Assembly: GCA_036846645.1 (NCBI GenBank)
Contig: DAIUBN010000018.1
Span: forward strand, 1 to 26,728
DNA from: JAAYUD01 sp036846645
GTDB taxonomy: Bacteria; Bacteroidota; Bacteroidia; Bacteroidales; Bacteroidaceae
DNA length: 26,728 nt
Direction: 5' to 3'
Shown: positions 16,662 through 26,134 of the stretch, piece after piece
How positions within the stretch are numbered: position 1 is the first letter of the stretch
Layout of the letters: the number at the start of each line of letters is the position of its first letter
Notes under the pieces: generated by a model
Told to the model about the DNA's origin: nothing
Database searches by the model: none
What the model saw: the letters and a program-made list of their open reading frames with translations, nothing else
Translations under genes and position numbers: made by a program

Positions 16662-17576
16662 TCAGGCACCAAAATCTCCTTTCAAAGTTCGCCTGATCCG
16701 TCGGATAGCTTTTGCCATAAAGTTGTTTATCCGATGATAATAACGTTCGTAGACCATTCGTGCTGCCAGATTTTCTATAATCGGCGAGATTTTCACCACA
16801 GGCAGAGGTTCGAGCCACATTGTTGAATCATACAGTCCGCCACCGCCGCAATTAGTACCACTACCATCGAAGCCGGTATTTCTTACCAAGGACTTACCGA
16901 CATTGAGAGAAAGCATATCAGACAGAAAGAGCGAAGCATTCCACCGAATAGCCCAAGAATGATTGATACCTGCAATCTGTCGGCGAAGCATTCTTGTAAA
17001 CGGATAATTACCATCGAAATCAAATTCCTTCGTCAATGTTCTCGATTCAAGCTGTTCGAGTAATTCGGCGCCATTTGGATTGAACAGCTTCCAGGCTCGC
17101 TTCCAAGTTGCCCAGCCCCAGCTGCCGGTCCACTTTATCAAAAAAGTATCTGGCAACGAAGAAGCACCGGTAAAATCGCAAGCCTGAATATGCCCTACTC
17201 TCGGCTCATCTTTATAAGTTTCGAGAGCGTCATTCATAAACTGAAGAAAGTAGGGAGCAACAATCAAATCATCTTCGAGCACAATGACCCTTCCAAAACG
17301 TTCCATCTGAGTTGATACTCCATCTATAATGTTCTTTGCCAATCCGTGATTTTTCTCTCTCTCAATGACCGAAAGAGTTGCAAATCCCTTTATAGAATGG
17401 GCAAAGCTTCTTACTTCGTCAACCAAAGGACGATCGGCATCCGTTTTGGGAGCATCAGAATAAATGACCAATGGACTCTGTGACGCCAAGTTGTTTTTGG
17501 TGAGAGATTCAACAAGACGCCGGGTATGTTCCGGACGATTGTAGACAAATAATAATATAGGGGCTAATACCGTCAT
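16662..17576 (-). CDS. GT13/HlpA-like glycosyltransferase
   Basis: A 304-residue GT-A type protein of the group often annotated as hemolytic protein HlpA-like, related to GT2/GT13 transferases. The N-terminus PILLFVYNRPEHTRRLVESL (6-25) and NHGLAKNIIDGV (76-87) lead to a DxD-like metal site, VIVLEDDLIVAPYFLQFMN, with Glu101-Asp102-Asp103. GSWGWATWKRAW at about 151-162 is characteristic of the group. A basic C-terminal tail (RRIRRTLKGDF) may touch the membrane. It follows the GT2 gene with a 6-bp gap. I infer a glycan-building role from the domain and the operon; a hemolysin role is not supported. Confidence 0.85.
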   Translation of the reverse strand: MTVLAPILLFVYNRPEHTRRLVESLTKNNLASQSPLVIYSDAPKTDADRPLVDEVRSFAHSIKGFATLSVIEREKNHGLAKNIIDGVSTQMERFGRVIVLEDDLIVAPYFLQFMNDALETYKDEPRVGHIQACDFTGASSLPDTFLIKWTGSWGWATWKRAWKLFNPNGAELLEQLESRTLTKEFDFDGNYPFTRMLRRQIAGINHSWAIRWNASLFLSDMLSLNVGKSLVRNTGFDGSGTNCGGGGLYDSTMWLEPLPVVKISPIIENLAARMVYERYYHRINNFMAKAIRRIRRTLKGDFGA

Positions 17577-17582
17577 TTTATT

Positions 17583-18470
17583 TTAAACTATTTCTTTGAC
17601 TTGCTTTGACTGACTTCTAGTACGGAGAACCTGAGAAGTTCTGCCCAACAAGACGAAAGCCAACTTTAAATGTACCACAAAGTTACTAAATTTTCCATGT
17701 ATCAACGATAATATTGATTTTTTTAGCAACGCCAAGACACCCAAAGAGAAAGCCTTTACAAAAGAATAATTGATATTGGCATATTCTGACAGATGATAAA
17801 CCCGCTCTGCCCGGACAAAATCTTTTCGCTGCACCTTGCGGAACTCTCTGTCGTGGCAAGCAAAAGCTTTTGGAAGATAACCTATCTTATAGCCATAATA
17901 CCTTATTCTATTGGCGTAGTCTTTGTCCTCACCATAATGATAAAACAAAGGAGCAAACATACCTACCTTTTGTATCACCGACATCGGGATGTACCAAACC
18001 GCAGCATTAATGAATGGAGCAGTAACAATGTCATCACCAGGAAGCATAGACAGTCCACTTATCCCAGTATATTCCGAAAAGCCATGATCGAGTTTGCTTC
18101 TATCACCCGACAAATGAACAGGCGAAATAATACCATACTCACTATGATGAAGACCGGCGGCGACTAAGCTACCTATTGTCTCTGCATCCACCCAAGCATC
18201 TTGATTGAGCAAAAATACTGAATCGTAGTGCTTTTCTTCTGCCCACCTTATACCTATATTATTGGCCTGCCCAAAACCCAGATTCTGCTGGTTGGCAATA
18301 ACTGTCACCGAAGGGTATCCCGATTGCAACAGGCTAACCGTATCATCCAACGAATGATTGTCAACAACAAGCACATCGGTAGGATAAGCCGAACTTATCA
18401 GACTAGGCAGGCACTTATCAATCCACTTGGTGAAATTATAGGATACAATAATGGTCAGTACTCTTATCAT
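17583..18470 (-). CDS. GT2 family glycosyltransferase, rhamnosyltransferase-like
   Basis: 295 residues, GT-A fold. The start MIRVLTIIVSYNFTKWIDKC leads to the nucleotide pocket VLVVDNHSLDDT (33-44). NLGFGQANNIGIRWA (63-77) is the motif typical of WbbL/RfbF-type GT2 enzymes, and FLLNQDAWVD (87-96) supplies the metal-site Asp. A later HYGEDKDYANRIRYYG contains the probable catalytic Asp region. The start ATG overlaps the preceding gene's TGA by 4 bp. The motif pattern resembles rhamnosyltransferases, but deoxysugar use is an inference. Confidence 0.92.
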   Translation of the reverse strand: MIRVLTIIVSYNFTKWIDKCLPSLISSAYPTDVLVVDNHSLDDTVSLLQSGYPSVTVIANQQNLGFGQANNIGIRWAEEKHYDSVFLLNQDAWVDAETIGSLVAAGLHHSEYGIISPVHLSGDRSKLDHGFSEYTGISGLSMLPGDDIVTAPFINAAVWYIPMSVIQKVGMFAPLFYHYGEDKDYANRIRYYGYKIGYLPKAFACHDREFRKVQRKDFVRAERVYHLSEYANINYSFVKAFSLGVLALLKKSILSLIHGKFSNFVVHLKLAFVLLGRTSQVLRTRSQSKQVKEIV

Positions 18471-19294
18471 GATTTCTTGATTATTTCACATTGAATATCG
18501 CCGATAGCAGCGGCTGTATCAGAAAAAGTACTATGCGAAGAGCCCAATATCAATGAAGTGCGGCTCAAAGTATAAAGTTCGACCAGCGCATCTTGCATTC
18601 CCGACAGGTTGCCTCTCTCTGCTTTGTGAGGAGAAGTAATAATTCGGTCTTCCCCAAACACAACTTTCATTTCCTTTTTCACCTCTTCCGAATCGGTAGC
18701 CAAATAGAAAGAAATCGCTTCGTCTTCCTGTTTCATCCGATTGATGAATAGTTCGGTGGGGCTATCTGCTATGGCCGTTGCATTATCGGTACGACGAATA
18801 TGGACACCAACAACAGAAGCAGGAAAAGAATGCCCTATCTTATTGATCCGCTCTAAAAGTTCGGGCACAGGGCGAAACACATCAAAAGCCCCCTTCGGCA
18901 ACGTTGACGGATAGAAAGCGATACAACTGGCGATATAAACGTCACGATTCTTGCACCAAGACAAGAAATCGAATTTATGAAAATAGTTGATTGTCACTTC
19001 TTTTTCGTAAAGACAAGCATCGAATCGAATACGTTCGAATAGATGTGGTAGAAAAAGATTCTTCAACCGAGGGCGGTCGATGGTATATTTGTCGAAGAAA
19101 GAAGCTTCTTTCAATTCGATATCTACATTATGTACTTTGAGGGGATTGAACAAATCGTCGAAATGGCAGCCCAAACCCCAATCTTGGAACCAGATGATGC
19201 GTAGGCGGGTATTGGCTGCCTGAGCTAAAGCGATACCCGAAGCTATTGCTTTCATTCTATTTCCTAATCCACCTGTTGGAACCAGTGTTATCAT
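18467..19294 (-). CDS. GT23/NodZ-like fucosyltransferase candidate
   Basis: The 275-residue protein opens with a GT-B glycine loop, PTGGLGNRMKAIASGIALAQ (7-26). It has VVGVHIRRTDN (161-171), the Arg-rich donor motif shared by GT11, GT23 and NodZ fucosyltransferases, which binds the GDP of GDP-fucose. YLATDSEEVKKEM (197-209) and LGSSHSTFSDTAAAIG (250-265) match the third conserved block of that group. It sits between two GT2 genes with 4-bp overlaps at both ends, so it is part of the surface-glycan assembly line. Fucose as donor is plausible but not certain; other nucleotide sugars are possible. Confidence 0.75.
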   Translation of the reverse strand: MITLVPTGGLGNRMKAIASGIALAQAANTRLRIIWFQDWGLGCHFDDLFNPLKVHNVDIELKEASFFDKYTIDRPRLKNLFLPHLFERIRFDACLYEKEVTINYFHKFDFLSWCKNRDVYIASCIAFYPSTLPKGAFDVFRPVPELLERINKIGHSFPASVVGVHIRRTDNATAIADSPTELFINRMKQEDEAISFYLATDSEEVKKEMKVVFGEDRIITSPHKAERGNLSGMQDALVELYTLSRTSLILGSSHSTFSDTAAAIGDIQCEIIKKS

Positions 19295-20226
19295 TTCTTT
19301 CTATTTTTTAGTTGTTGATTAATGGAATATAAGTCCTTGCCCGTCCACACCGAAAAGAAGGTGACAAGCATCGAGGTATATAGTTTCTTCTGAAAAGGAA
19401 AGATGCGCAGTGATTGATAGAATGCTCTCAACATCAAACCGTAGCGATGAGCATAAATAGCCCCTACCATCCGCCTCTTATACCATGAAGCAACAAACCG
19501 GCGAACGTCTTTGCGATGGGCGGCATCTATAAGCAATCTGTCGAAAATCTTATCGAGCGGCTTCATCATTTGGATAGGCCGAGCATTTTTGGTCTCATAT
19601 AATATATAGTAGACAGAAGTCGGCTGCTTGGAATAAGCGAAATCGCAAACAGCAAAGAGCCGGGCTAGTGTGATGATATCTTCACCAGAAGGAATACCGA
19701 CGGGAAATCCTCCAGTTTTTTTTATTTCAGAGCGACGCACGGCATAAGAGCTCATGTGAATGGGAAAATCGGTACCCGACGCCATTTCATAATAATTGGT
19801 CAGCACACCATTGTCACCGGTAAAAGTGAAACGATTGGGAAGTATAGGCGTAGATGGCGCCATACTCTCTTTCTGAAAATAATAAGAGGTGGCAAACACA
19901 CCGCAAGCGGGATATTTGTCTATCAACTCGGCAATGACAGAAAGATGGTTCTCTTTCCAAACATCATCGGCATCGAGAAAAGCCACTATATCGTATTTCG
20001 ATTCTTCTATCCCTCTATTTCGAGCTACCGACACGCCTCCATTCTTCTGATTGATGATGCGGATGCGACTATCCTCAATACCTTCTACGACCGAGACACT
20101 AGCATCGGTAGAACCATCGTTCACTACAACAATTTCAAAATCGCCGAACGTTTGATTCAATACAGAACGAAGGGCTCTTTCGATATATCGTTCCTTATTA
20201 TATAAAGGTATCACAACACTTATCAT
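19291..20226 (-). CDS. GT2 family glycosyltransferase
   Basis: 311 residues, classical GT2: VVIPLYNKERYIERALRSVL (4-23), VVVNDGSTDAS (33-43), GGVSVARNRGIEESKYD (63-79), and the metal site FLDADDVW (83-90). The C-terminal third is basic and amphipathic, as expected for membrane association. It lies 6 bp after the flippase gene and overlaps the next gene by 4 bp. It probably adds one sugar during assembly of the lipid-linked glycan; the sugar is unknown. Confidence 0.94.
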   Translation of the reverse strand: MISVVIPLYNKERYIERALRSVLNQTFGDFEIVVVNDGSTDASVSVVEGIEDSRIRIINQKNGGVSVARNRGIEESKYDIVAFLDADDVWKENHLSVIAELIDKYPACGVFATSYYFQKESMAPSTPILPNRFTFTGDNGVLTNYYEMASGTDFPIHMSSYAVRRSEIKKTGGFPVGIPSGEDIITLARLFAVCDFAYSKQPTSVYYILYETKNARPIQMMKPLDKIFDRLLIDAAHRKDVRRFVASWYKRRMVGAIYAHRYGLMLRAFYQSLRIFPFQKKLYTSMLVTFFSVWTGKDLYSINQQLKNRKK

Positions 20227-20232
20227 ATCAAC

Positions 20233-21675
20233 CTATTTATTGTGTTTGAAGAGATACTCAATGCTTTCTTTGAAGACCACAGAATGAGAAAGCCACATAA
20301 TGACTACATAGATAGCTGCAGCAACAATAATTTTCGAAGCAAAAAGCAAATAAATATTGCCAATACAAAGAGTGATGAAATAGGTGGCAGCCATTGTCAA
20401 TAAAGCAACGACGGCAAAAGGGAAAATATCCTTCACCGCAGAAAATAATGACAAACCGATGAGACGCCACACAAAATATTGCCATATAAGAAGCCAACCC
20501 ACATTAATTGCCACAAAGGCGATAATCATCGCTTCAATGCCGTATGGATGAACAATCAGCAAAGTCAAGAGTTGCAGGGCACCAAGAATGATGGTGTTCC
20601 ACATATAGATATTCGACTTTCCTTTACTGATAATCAAATTGGTATAAAGTGTCGTTATCGGGAAGAAGGCTCCCCAGATACATAGCAGTTGCAAGAATGG
20701 GACACATGGAAGCCACTTGTCGGTCACGGCAATCACAATCAGTTCGTTGGCCACAAGAGCCAATCCTAGCATAGCAGGAAAAGCAATGAACGAGGTGAAC
20801 CGAAGCATCTTGCGAAACACTCCCCGCTGTCTCTCTTTATCATCAGATACAGACGTAAGCACCGGTTGAGCCACTCCATTCACCATATTGCCAATCAATG
20901 AATAGCCCATGCTATCCCACTTATTGGCTTGAGTATAAAATCCCACTTCAGAAGTAGAAAATAGTCGTCCCAAAAGCACAGAGAAGATATTATTGTTGGT
21001 CTGAATAAAGATGTTTGTCACCAATATCTTACTGCTGAAACCGAACATTTCTTTCAAAGGACGAAAATCGATATGAAATGTAGGCCGCCAAGGAGAGAAA
21101 TACCAAAACAAAGCATTGGTCACCATGATATTAATAACACTCTGAGTCGCAATGCCCCAATAGGCCATGCCATTGAAAGCCATCGTCACACCCACAATGC
21201 CCGACACCGTCAGTCCGCTAATTTGAGCAATCGCTTTCTGCTTCACCATAAGCCGTTTGAACAAAACAGCATTGTGAGCAGTAGCCGTACTCGACATCAA
21301 GAAACTGAGGAACAAGAAACGCGCCAATGGCACCAACTGTGGTTTATGATAAAAGTCGGCAATAAGTGGAGCGCAGAAGAACAATATAATATATAAGGTA
21401 AGGCCCAATAGGGTGCTGAACCAAAACACGGCATTAAAATCTCTATGCGACGCATCTTTCTTGTTCACCAAAGCATTAGTGAAACCACTTTCTTGCAACG
21501 AACCTGCTACAACAACAAAAATGGTGAGCATGCCCACCATTCCATAATCTTCGGCATTCAGTATTCTGGCAAGAAATATTCCGAAGAGCAAATTGAGCAA
21601 CTGTTGAACACCATTGCTCAATCCGCCCCAGAACAATCCTTTTGCAGTTTTTCCTTTTAATGTCGAGTCGTCCAT
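20233..21675 (-). CDS. MOP-superfamily polysaccharide flippase (Wzx/WzxC-like)
   Basis: Flippases of this kind move undecaprenyl-linked glycans across the inner membrane. The 480-residue product has about 12-14 hydrophobic segments. Its N-terminal block matches Polysacc_synt proteins: KGLFWGGLSNGVQQLLNLLF (12-31), then ARILNAEDYGMVGML and GSLQESGFTNALVNKK. The middle contains FGFSSKILVTNIFIQTNNN. It lies 15 bp after metG and 6 bp before a GT2 gene. It implies that the operon's glycan is built in the cytoplasm and flipped whole. No Wzy polymerase is seen nearby. Confidence 0.92.
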   Translation of the reverse strand: MDDSTLKGKTAKGLFWGGLSNGVQQLLNLLFGIFLARILNAEDYGMVGMLTIFVVVAGSLQESGFTNALVNKKDASHRDFNAVFWFSTLLGLTLYIILFFCAPLIADFYHKPQLVPLARFLFLSFLMSSTATAHNAVLFKRLMVKQKAIAQISGLTVSGIVGVTMAFNGMAYWGIATQSVINIMVTNALFWYFSPWRPTFHIDFRPLKEMFGFSSKILVTNIFIQTNNNIFSVLLGRLFSTSEVGFYTQANKWDSMGYSLIGNMVNGVAQPVLTSVSDDKERQRGVFRKMLRFTSFIAFPAMLGLALVANELIVIAVTDKWLPCVPFLQLLCIWGAFFPITTLYTNLIISKGKSNIYMWNTIILGALQLLTLLIVHPYGIEAMIIAFVAINVGWLLIWQYFVWRLIGLSLFSAVKDIFPFAVVALLTMAATYFITLCIGNIYLLFASKIIVAAAIYVVIMWLSHSVVFKESIEYLFKHNK

Positions 21676-21690
21676 ATTATTTTGTTGCGA

Positions 21691-23730
21691 CTATTTCACC
21701 TCGCTACCCGGTTTCACCTCTTTAGAAGGAGAGACAACAGCCAATGCACCGTCGATATTCTCTGCCGACAGTATCATGCCTTGACTTTCGATGCCTTTCA
21801 ATTTACGAGGAGCCAGATTGGCAATAAAGCAAACTTGCTTGCCTACCAATTCTTCGGGTTTGTAATGTTTGGCAATTCCACTAACGATAGTACGTTTGTC
21901 GAGTCCGTCGTCGATAAGGAACTGAAGCAACTTATCTGCCTTGGGCACTTTGGTGCACTCCAATACAGTACCGACACGAATATCGAGTTTTTCGAAATCA
22001 GAGAAATCTATTGTCGGACGAATAGCCTTAGCACGATAGTTTTTCTCTTCGTTCTCTTTCTTTATTCTTGCCAAGCGTTCTACCTGAGCTTCGATAGGTG
22101 CATCATCTATTTTCTCGAAGAGGAGTTCTACCTTGCCCAGTTCATGACCATCTTCCAACAAATCGGTATGACCAAGGTCCTCCCAATTGAATTCTTTCAT
22201 ATTGAGCATCGCACGGAGTTTCTCCGAGCTGAAAGGCAAGAATGGTTCGAAAGCGATAGCCAAGTTGGCAACCAGTTGAAGAGAGATATTAAGTATGGTA
22301 GCCACACGTTTTTCGTCTGTCTTGATAAGATGCCAAGGTTCGGTATCGGCAAGATACTTATTACCAATACGAGCCAAATTCATCGCTTCTTTCTGAGCAT
22401 CACGGAACTTGAAGACGTCGAGTAGTTTCTCCACCTCTTTCTTCACATCAATAAATTCGCTGATAGTCTGCTTATCGTAGTCGGTCAGTTCGCCAAGAGC
22501 AGGAACTTTACCATCGAAATACTTGTTGGTCAATACCAAAGCACGATTCACGAAGTTGCCATACACAGCTACAAGTTCGTTATTATTGCGAGCCTGGAAA
22601 TCTTTCCAAGTGAAGTCATTATCTTTTGTTTCGGGAGCATTGGCTGTAAGCACGTAGCGCAATACATCTTGCTTGCCTGGAAAATCTACCAGATACTCGT
22701 TGAGCCATACCGCCCAGTTGCGAGAAGTAGAAATCTTATCGCCCTCAAGATTCAAGAACTCATTTGCCGGAACATTGTCTGGAAGGATATAACTACCTTC
22801 GGCCTTCAGCATTGAAGGGAAGACGATGCAGTGGAACACGATATTATCTTTGCCTATGAAGTGAAGCAAACGGGTTTCGGGGTCTTTCCACCATTTCTCC
22901 CAAGAATCGGGAAGCAGTTCTTTGGTATTCGAAATATATCCGATAGGAGCATCAAACCATACATAAAGCACTTTACCTTCGGCACCTTCTATTGGAACAG
23001 GAATACCCCAGCTCAAATCGCGGGTCACAGCACGAGGTTGCAAGTGCATATCTAGCCAGCTCTTGCACTGACCATAGACATTAGGACGCCATTCTTTATG
23101 ATCTTCCAAAATCCATTTGCGCAACCAGTCTTCATACTGATCGAGTGGCAAATACCAATGAGTCGTTTCCTTCAACTCCGGTTTAGCACCACTGATGGTA
23201 CTCTTCGGATCAATCAAATCCATCGGGCTGAGCGAAGTTCCACACTTCTCACATTGATCGCCGTATGCCTTCTCGTTGCCACAATGAGGGCAAGTACCAG
23301 TGATATAACGGTCGGCCAGGAACTGCTTGGCTTCAGGATCATAGTATTGTTGATTTGTTTTTTTAATAAACTTACCTTCATCGTAAAGCTTCTTGAAAAA
23401 GTCGGTTGCAGTTTCGGCATGTACCTTGCTCGAAGTTCTTCCATACACATCAAACGAGATACCGAACTCTTTGAAAGAATCCTTAATCAACTTATGATAA
23501 CGGTCTACAATATCCTGTGGCGAAACACCTTCTTTGCGAGCCAGCAATGTGATAGGCACACCGTGCTCGTCGGAGCCACCAATAAATAGGACATCTTCTT
23601 TTTTAAGACGAAGATAACGAACATAAATATCGGCAGGGACATATACACCAGCCAAATGACCAATATGAACAGGGCCGTTAGCGTAAGGTAGCGCCGAAGT
23701 GACGGTCGTTCTTTTATATTTTTTCTCCAT
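21691..23730 (-). CDS. metG: Methionyl-tRNA synthetase with C-terminal tRNA-binding domain
   Basis: MetG charges tRNA-Met with methionine in the cytoplasm. The 679-residue protein has the class I HIGH motif (VHIGHLAG, 21-28) and the KMSKS equivalent KISTS (332-336), as in the archaeal-like MetG type. A zinc knuckle has Cys147, Cys150, Cys160 and Cys163. The anticodon-binding helical domain follows (about 390-560), then an EMAP/Arc1p-type OB-fold (about 575-679, with LDIRVGTVLECTKVPKADKL) that dimerises and aids tRNA binding. It has its own consensus promoter 42 bp upstream and heads the glycan-assembly operon, the flippase starting 15 bp after its stop. Identification is firm. Confidence 0.98.
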   Translation of the reverse strand: MEKKYKRTTVTSALPYANGPVHIGHLAGVYVPADIYVRYLRLKKEDVLFIGGSDEHGVPITLLARKEGVSPQDIVDRYHKLIKDSFKEFGISFDVYGRTSSKVHAETATDFFKKLYDEGKFIKKTNQQYYDPEAKQFLADRYITGTCPHCGNEKAYGDQCEKCGTSLSPMDLIDPKSTISGAKPELKETTHWYLPLDQYEDWLRKWILEDHKEWRPNVYGQCKSWLDMHLQPRAVTRDLSWGIPVPIEGAEGKVLYVWFDAPIGYISNTKELLPDSWEKWWKDPETRLLHFIGKDNIVFHCIVFPSMLKAEGSYILPDNVPANEFLNLEGDKISTSRNWAVWLNEYLVDFPGKQDVLRYVLTANAPETKDNDFTWKDFQARNNNELVAVYGNFVNRALVLTNKYFDGKVPALGELTDYDKQTISEFIDVKKEVEKLLDVFKFRDAQKEAMNLARIGNKYLADTEPWHLIKTDEKRVATILNISLQLVANLAIAFEPFLPFSSEKLRAMLNMKEFNWEDLGHTDLLEDGHELGKVELLFEKIDDAPIEAQVERLARIKKENEEKNYRAKAIRPTIDFSDFEKLDIRVGTVLECTKVPKADKLLQFLIDDGLDKRTIVSGIAKHYKPEELVGKQVCFIANLAPRKLKGIESQGMILSAENIDGALAVVSPSKEVKPGSEVK

Positions 23731-23771
23731 ATAGTGAGTTTTGTATTATTTCCTTATTAATAAGACGACTA

Positions 23772-23802
23772 CAAAGATACGGCAAGCCGAGAGCAATACA
23801 AA
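23772..23802 (-). promoter_or_regulatory. Promoter of the metG-glycosyltransferase operon
   Basis: On the minus strand TTTG (23799-23802), exactly 19 nt, TATCTTTG (23772-23779). A full consensus match, 41 bp before the metG start, and the only strong promoter seen for the next 7 kb. Confidence 0.75.
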
Positions 23803-23956
23803 ATAAAATACTAAAATTTTATTTTATTGCCGAGGTGCAACCTATTTAATAAGGAACAGGCGCACACGCATGAAATCAAAGTGCTCCAGAAGAAGTAAAT
23901 TATTAACTCTGAGAAGAAAAATAACCATTCAGATTAACTACTTTTAAAAAAATGTT

Positions 23957-23964
23957 TATCTTTA
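23957..23964 (+). promoter_or_regulatory. Possible -7 element for the prolyl oligopeptidase gene
   Basis: TATCTTTA is one base off TAnnTTTG and lies 40 bp before the ATG. No -33 box is clear. Apart from this and the metG promoter, the 274-bp gap shows nothing notable beyond AT-richness. Confidence 0.3.
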
Positions 23965-24004
23965 TGCCTATAAAATTAATATTTCTATTTAATCAAAATC
24001 GAAT

Positions 24005-26125
24005 ATGAAGCACAGATTTTTAATTTTACTGGCAATGGCAGTCTCAATGACATCTTTTGCACAACAGAAGCTGGTATATCCTAAGACCGCAAGAGGGAAT
24101 ACCGTTGACACTTATTTTGGCGTTAAAGTAGCTGATCCTTATCGTTGGTTAGAAAACGATACAAGTGCAGCAACAGCAGCTTGGGTAGTTGCTCAAAACA
24201 GGGTGACAAATGCTTATCTTTCTAAGATTCCTTTCCGTAAAGCTTTATTGAAACGGTTCACCGAACTAGCGAATTATGAAAAGATTGGTATACCCTTCAA
24301 GGAGAAAGGCAAGTACTACTTCTCAAAGCATAACGGATTGCAGAATCAGAGCGTTATTTATGTTCAGGATAATCTGAAAGACACACCACGAGTATTTCTC
24401 GACCCTAACAAATTATCGGCAGATGGTACTGTAGCTTTGCAAGGTTACTCTTTGTCGAAAGACGGCAAATATACTGCTTATAGCATCTCTCGTAGTGGTT
24501 CCGACTGGATAGAGATTTATGTGATGGAGAGTGCAACAGGTCGTTTGCTGTCCGACCATATCCAATGGGCCAAGTGCACTAATAGTGCAGCATGGTATAA
24601 AGACGGATTCTTCTATAGTGCCTATGATGCTCCGGTAAAAGGCAAGGAATTGTCGAATATCAACGAGAATCACAAAGTATATTATCACAAGATAGGTACT
24701 CCTCAGTCGGACGACAAACTAATCTATCAGAATCCGAAATATCCGAAACGCTTTTATACTACAGATGTCAACGAAGATGAGACGATTCAATATCTTGTAG
24801 AAAGTGGAGCAGGAAACGGTAATGCCATTTATATGAAAGACCTGACCAAAGATGGCAGCGACTTCCAACTCATGGCATCGGATATGGAGTATCAGTACTC
24901 ACCTTTCGAAAATATCGATAGCAAGATTTATATCTATACTAATTATCAGGCTCCGAAAGGCCGCATTATGGTAACAGACATCAGCCAACCCAACATAAAG
25001 GATTGGAAGGAACTCATTCCAGAGTCAAAGAATGTATTATCGGGAATGCAGATAATCGGTGGCAAGCTCTTCTTGACTTACGATAAAGATGCTTCCAATC
25101 ATGCTTATGTTTATGGCCTCGACGGTAAGGAGATTCAAGAAATCAAGCTACCTTCCATCGGTTCGGTAGGTTTCAGCGGCCGCAAAGAGAGCAAAGAATG
25201 TTTCTTCTCTTTTGCATCGTTCACCGATCCGGGTGGTACCTATCAGTATGATATGGACAACAATACCTACAAACTGATTCGCCGACCGAATGTAAAATTC
25301 AATCCAGACGAATATACTTCCGAGCAGGTGTTCTTTACGAGCAAAGACGGTACTAAGGTTCCTATGTTCCTTGTATACAAAAAAGGTTTGAAACGCAATG
25401 GCAATAATCCTACTCTCCTTTATGGTTATGGTGGATTCAATATCAGCCTCAACCCTTACTTCTCTTCTTCACGCATTCCTTTCTTAGAGGCAGGTGGTAT
25501 CTATGTACAAGTCACCTTGAGAGGTGGTGGGGAGTATGGCGAAGAATGGCACCAAGCAGGTACGAAGATGAAAAAACAGAATGTATTCGACGACTTTATC
25601 AGCGCAGGCGAATATATGATTAAAGAGAAATATACCAATAAGAGTAAACTAGCAATGATGGGTGGTTCGAACGGCGGCCTGCTTGTTGGAGCATGTATGA
25701 CACAGCGTCCCGACTTATTCAAAGTGGCTATCCCCGAAGTAGGTGTAATGGATATGCTCCGTTATCACAAGTTCACTATCGGATGGAACTGGGCAGGCGA
25801 CTATGGCACCAGCGAAGACAGCAAAGAAATGTTCGAGTACCTCAAAGGTTACTCTCCTTTGCATACATTGAAGCCTGGAGTGAAATATCCTGCAACATTG
25901 GTAGCAACAGCCGATCATGACGATCGTGTTGTCCCTGCACACTCATTCAAGTTTGCCGCAACATTGCAGGCTGATAATGTCAGCAACAACCCAACCATTA
26001 TCCGTATTGATAGCAAAGCTGGTCACGGTGGCGGCAAACCAATGGCAAAAGTTCTCGAAGAGCTGGCAGATACGAATGCTTTCATCATGTACAACCTAGG
26101 AATGAAGTATCAACCTAAGAAGTAA
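24005..26125 (+). CDS. Secreted prolyl oligopeptidase (S9A serine peptidase)
   Basis: Prolyl oligopeptidases cleave short peptides after proline. The 706-residue protein (porcine enzyme 710) has a Sec signal peptide (about 1-20, ending TSFAQQ), so it should act in the periplasm. Residues about 80-430 form the beta-propeller that limits substrate size. The alpha/beta-hydrolase domain carries LLYGYGGFNISL (471-482), the nucleophile Ser555 in GGSNGG, Asp639 in TADHDDRVVPAH, and His674 in AGHGGGKP, matching the porcine S554/D641/H680 triad in order and spacing. The gene appears monocistronic. Family is firm; a role in degrading host or dietary proline-rich peptides is an inference. Confidence 0.95.
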   Translation: MKHRFLILLAMAVSMTSFAQQKLVYPKTARGNTVDTYFGVKVADPYRWLENDTSAATAAWVVAQNRVTNAYLSKIPFRKALLKRFTELANYEKIGIPFKEKGKYYFSKHNGLQNQSVIYVQDNLKDTPRVFLDPNKLSADGTVALQGYSLSKDGKYTAYSISRSGSDWIEIYVMESATGRLLSDHIQWAKCTNSAAWYKDGFFYSAYDAPVKGKELSNINENHKVYYHKIGTPQSDDKLIYQNPKYPKRFYTTDVNEDETIQYLVESGAGNGNAIYMKDLTKDGSDFQLMASDMEYQYSPFENIDSKIYIYTNYQAPKGRIMVTDISQPNIKDWKELIPESKNVLSGMQIIGGKLFLTYDKDASNHAYVYGLDGKEIQEIKLPSIGSVGFSGRKESKECFFSFASFTDPGGTYQYDMDNNTYKLIRRPNVKFNPDEYTSEQVFFTSKDGTKVPMFLVYKKGLKRNGNNPTLLYGYGGFNISLNPYFSSSRIPFLEAGGIYVQVTLRGGGEYGEEWHQAGTKMKKQNVFDDFISAGEYMIKEKYTNKSKLAMMGGSNGGLLVGACMTQRPDLFKVAIPEVGVMDMLRYHKFTIGWNWAGDYGTSEDSKEMFEYLKGYSPLHTLKPGVKYPATLVATADHDDRVVPAHSFKFAATLQADNVSNNPTIIRIDSKAGHGGGKPMAKVLEELADTNAFIMYNLGMKYQPKK

Positions 26126-26134
26126 TATACTCCT

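Noticed and set aside
16609..16818. A 70-residue N-terminal extension of the GT4 gene
   Set aside because: It overlaps the upstream transferase gene out of frame and has low-complexity, Cys/Arg-rich sequence unlike any GT4; MRVLLIN is the normal family start.
16662..17576. Hemolysin function implied by HlpA-like naming
   Set aside because: The visible motifs are those of a GT-A glycosyltransferase and the gene lies among transferases; nothing supports a lytic role.
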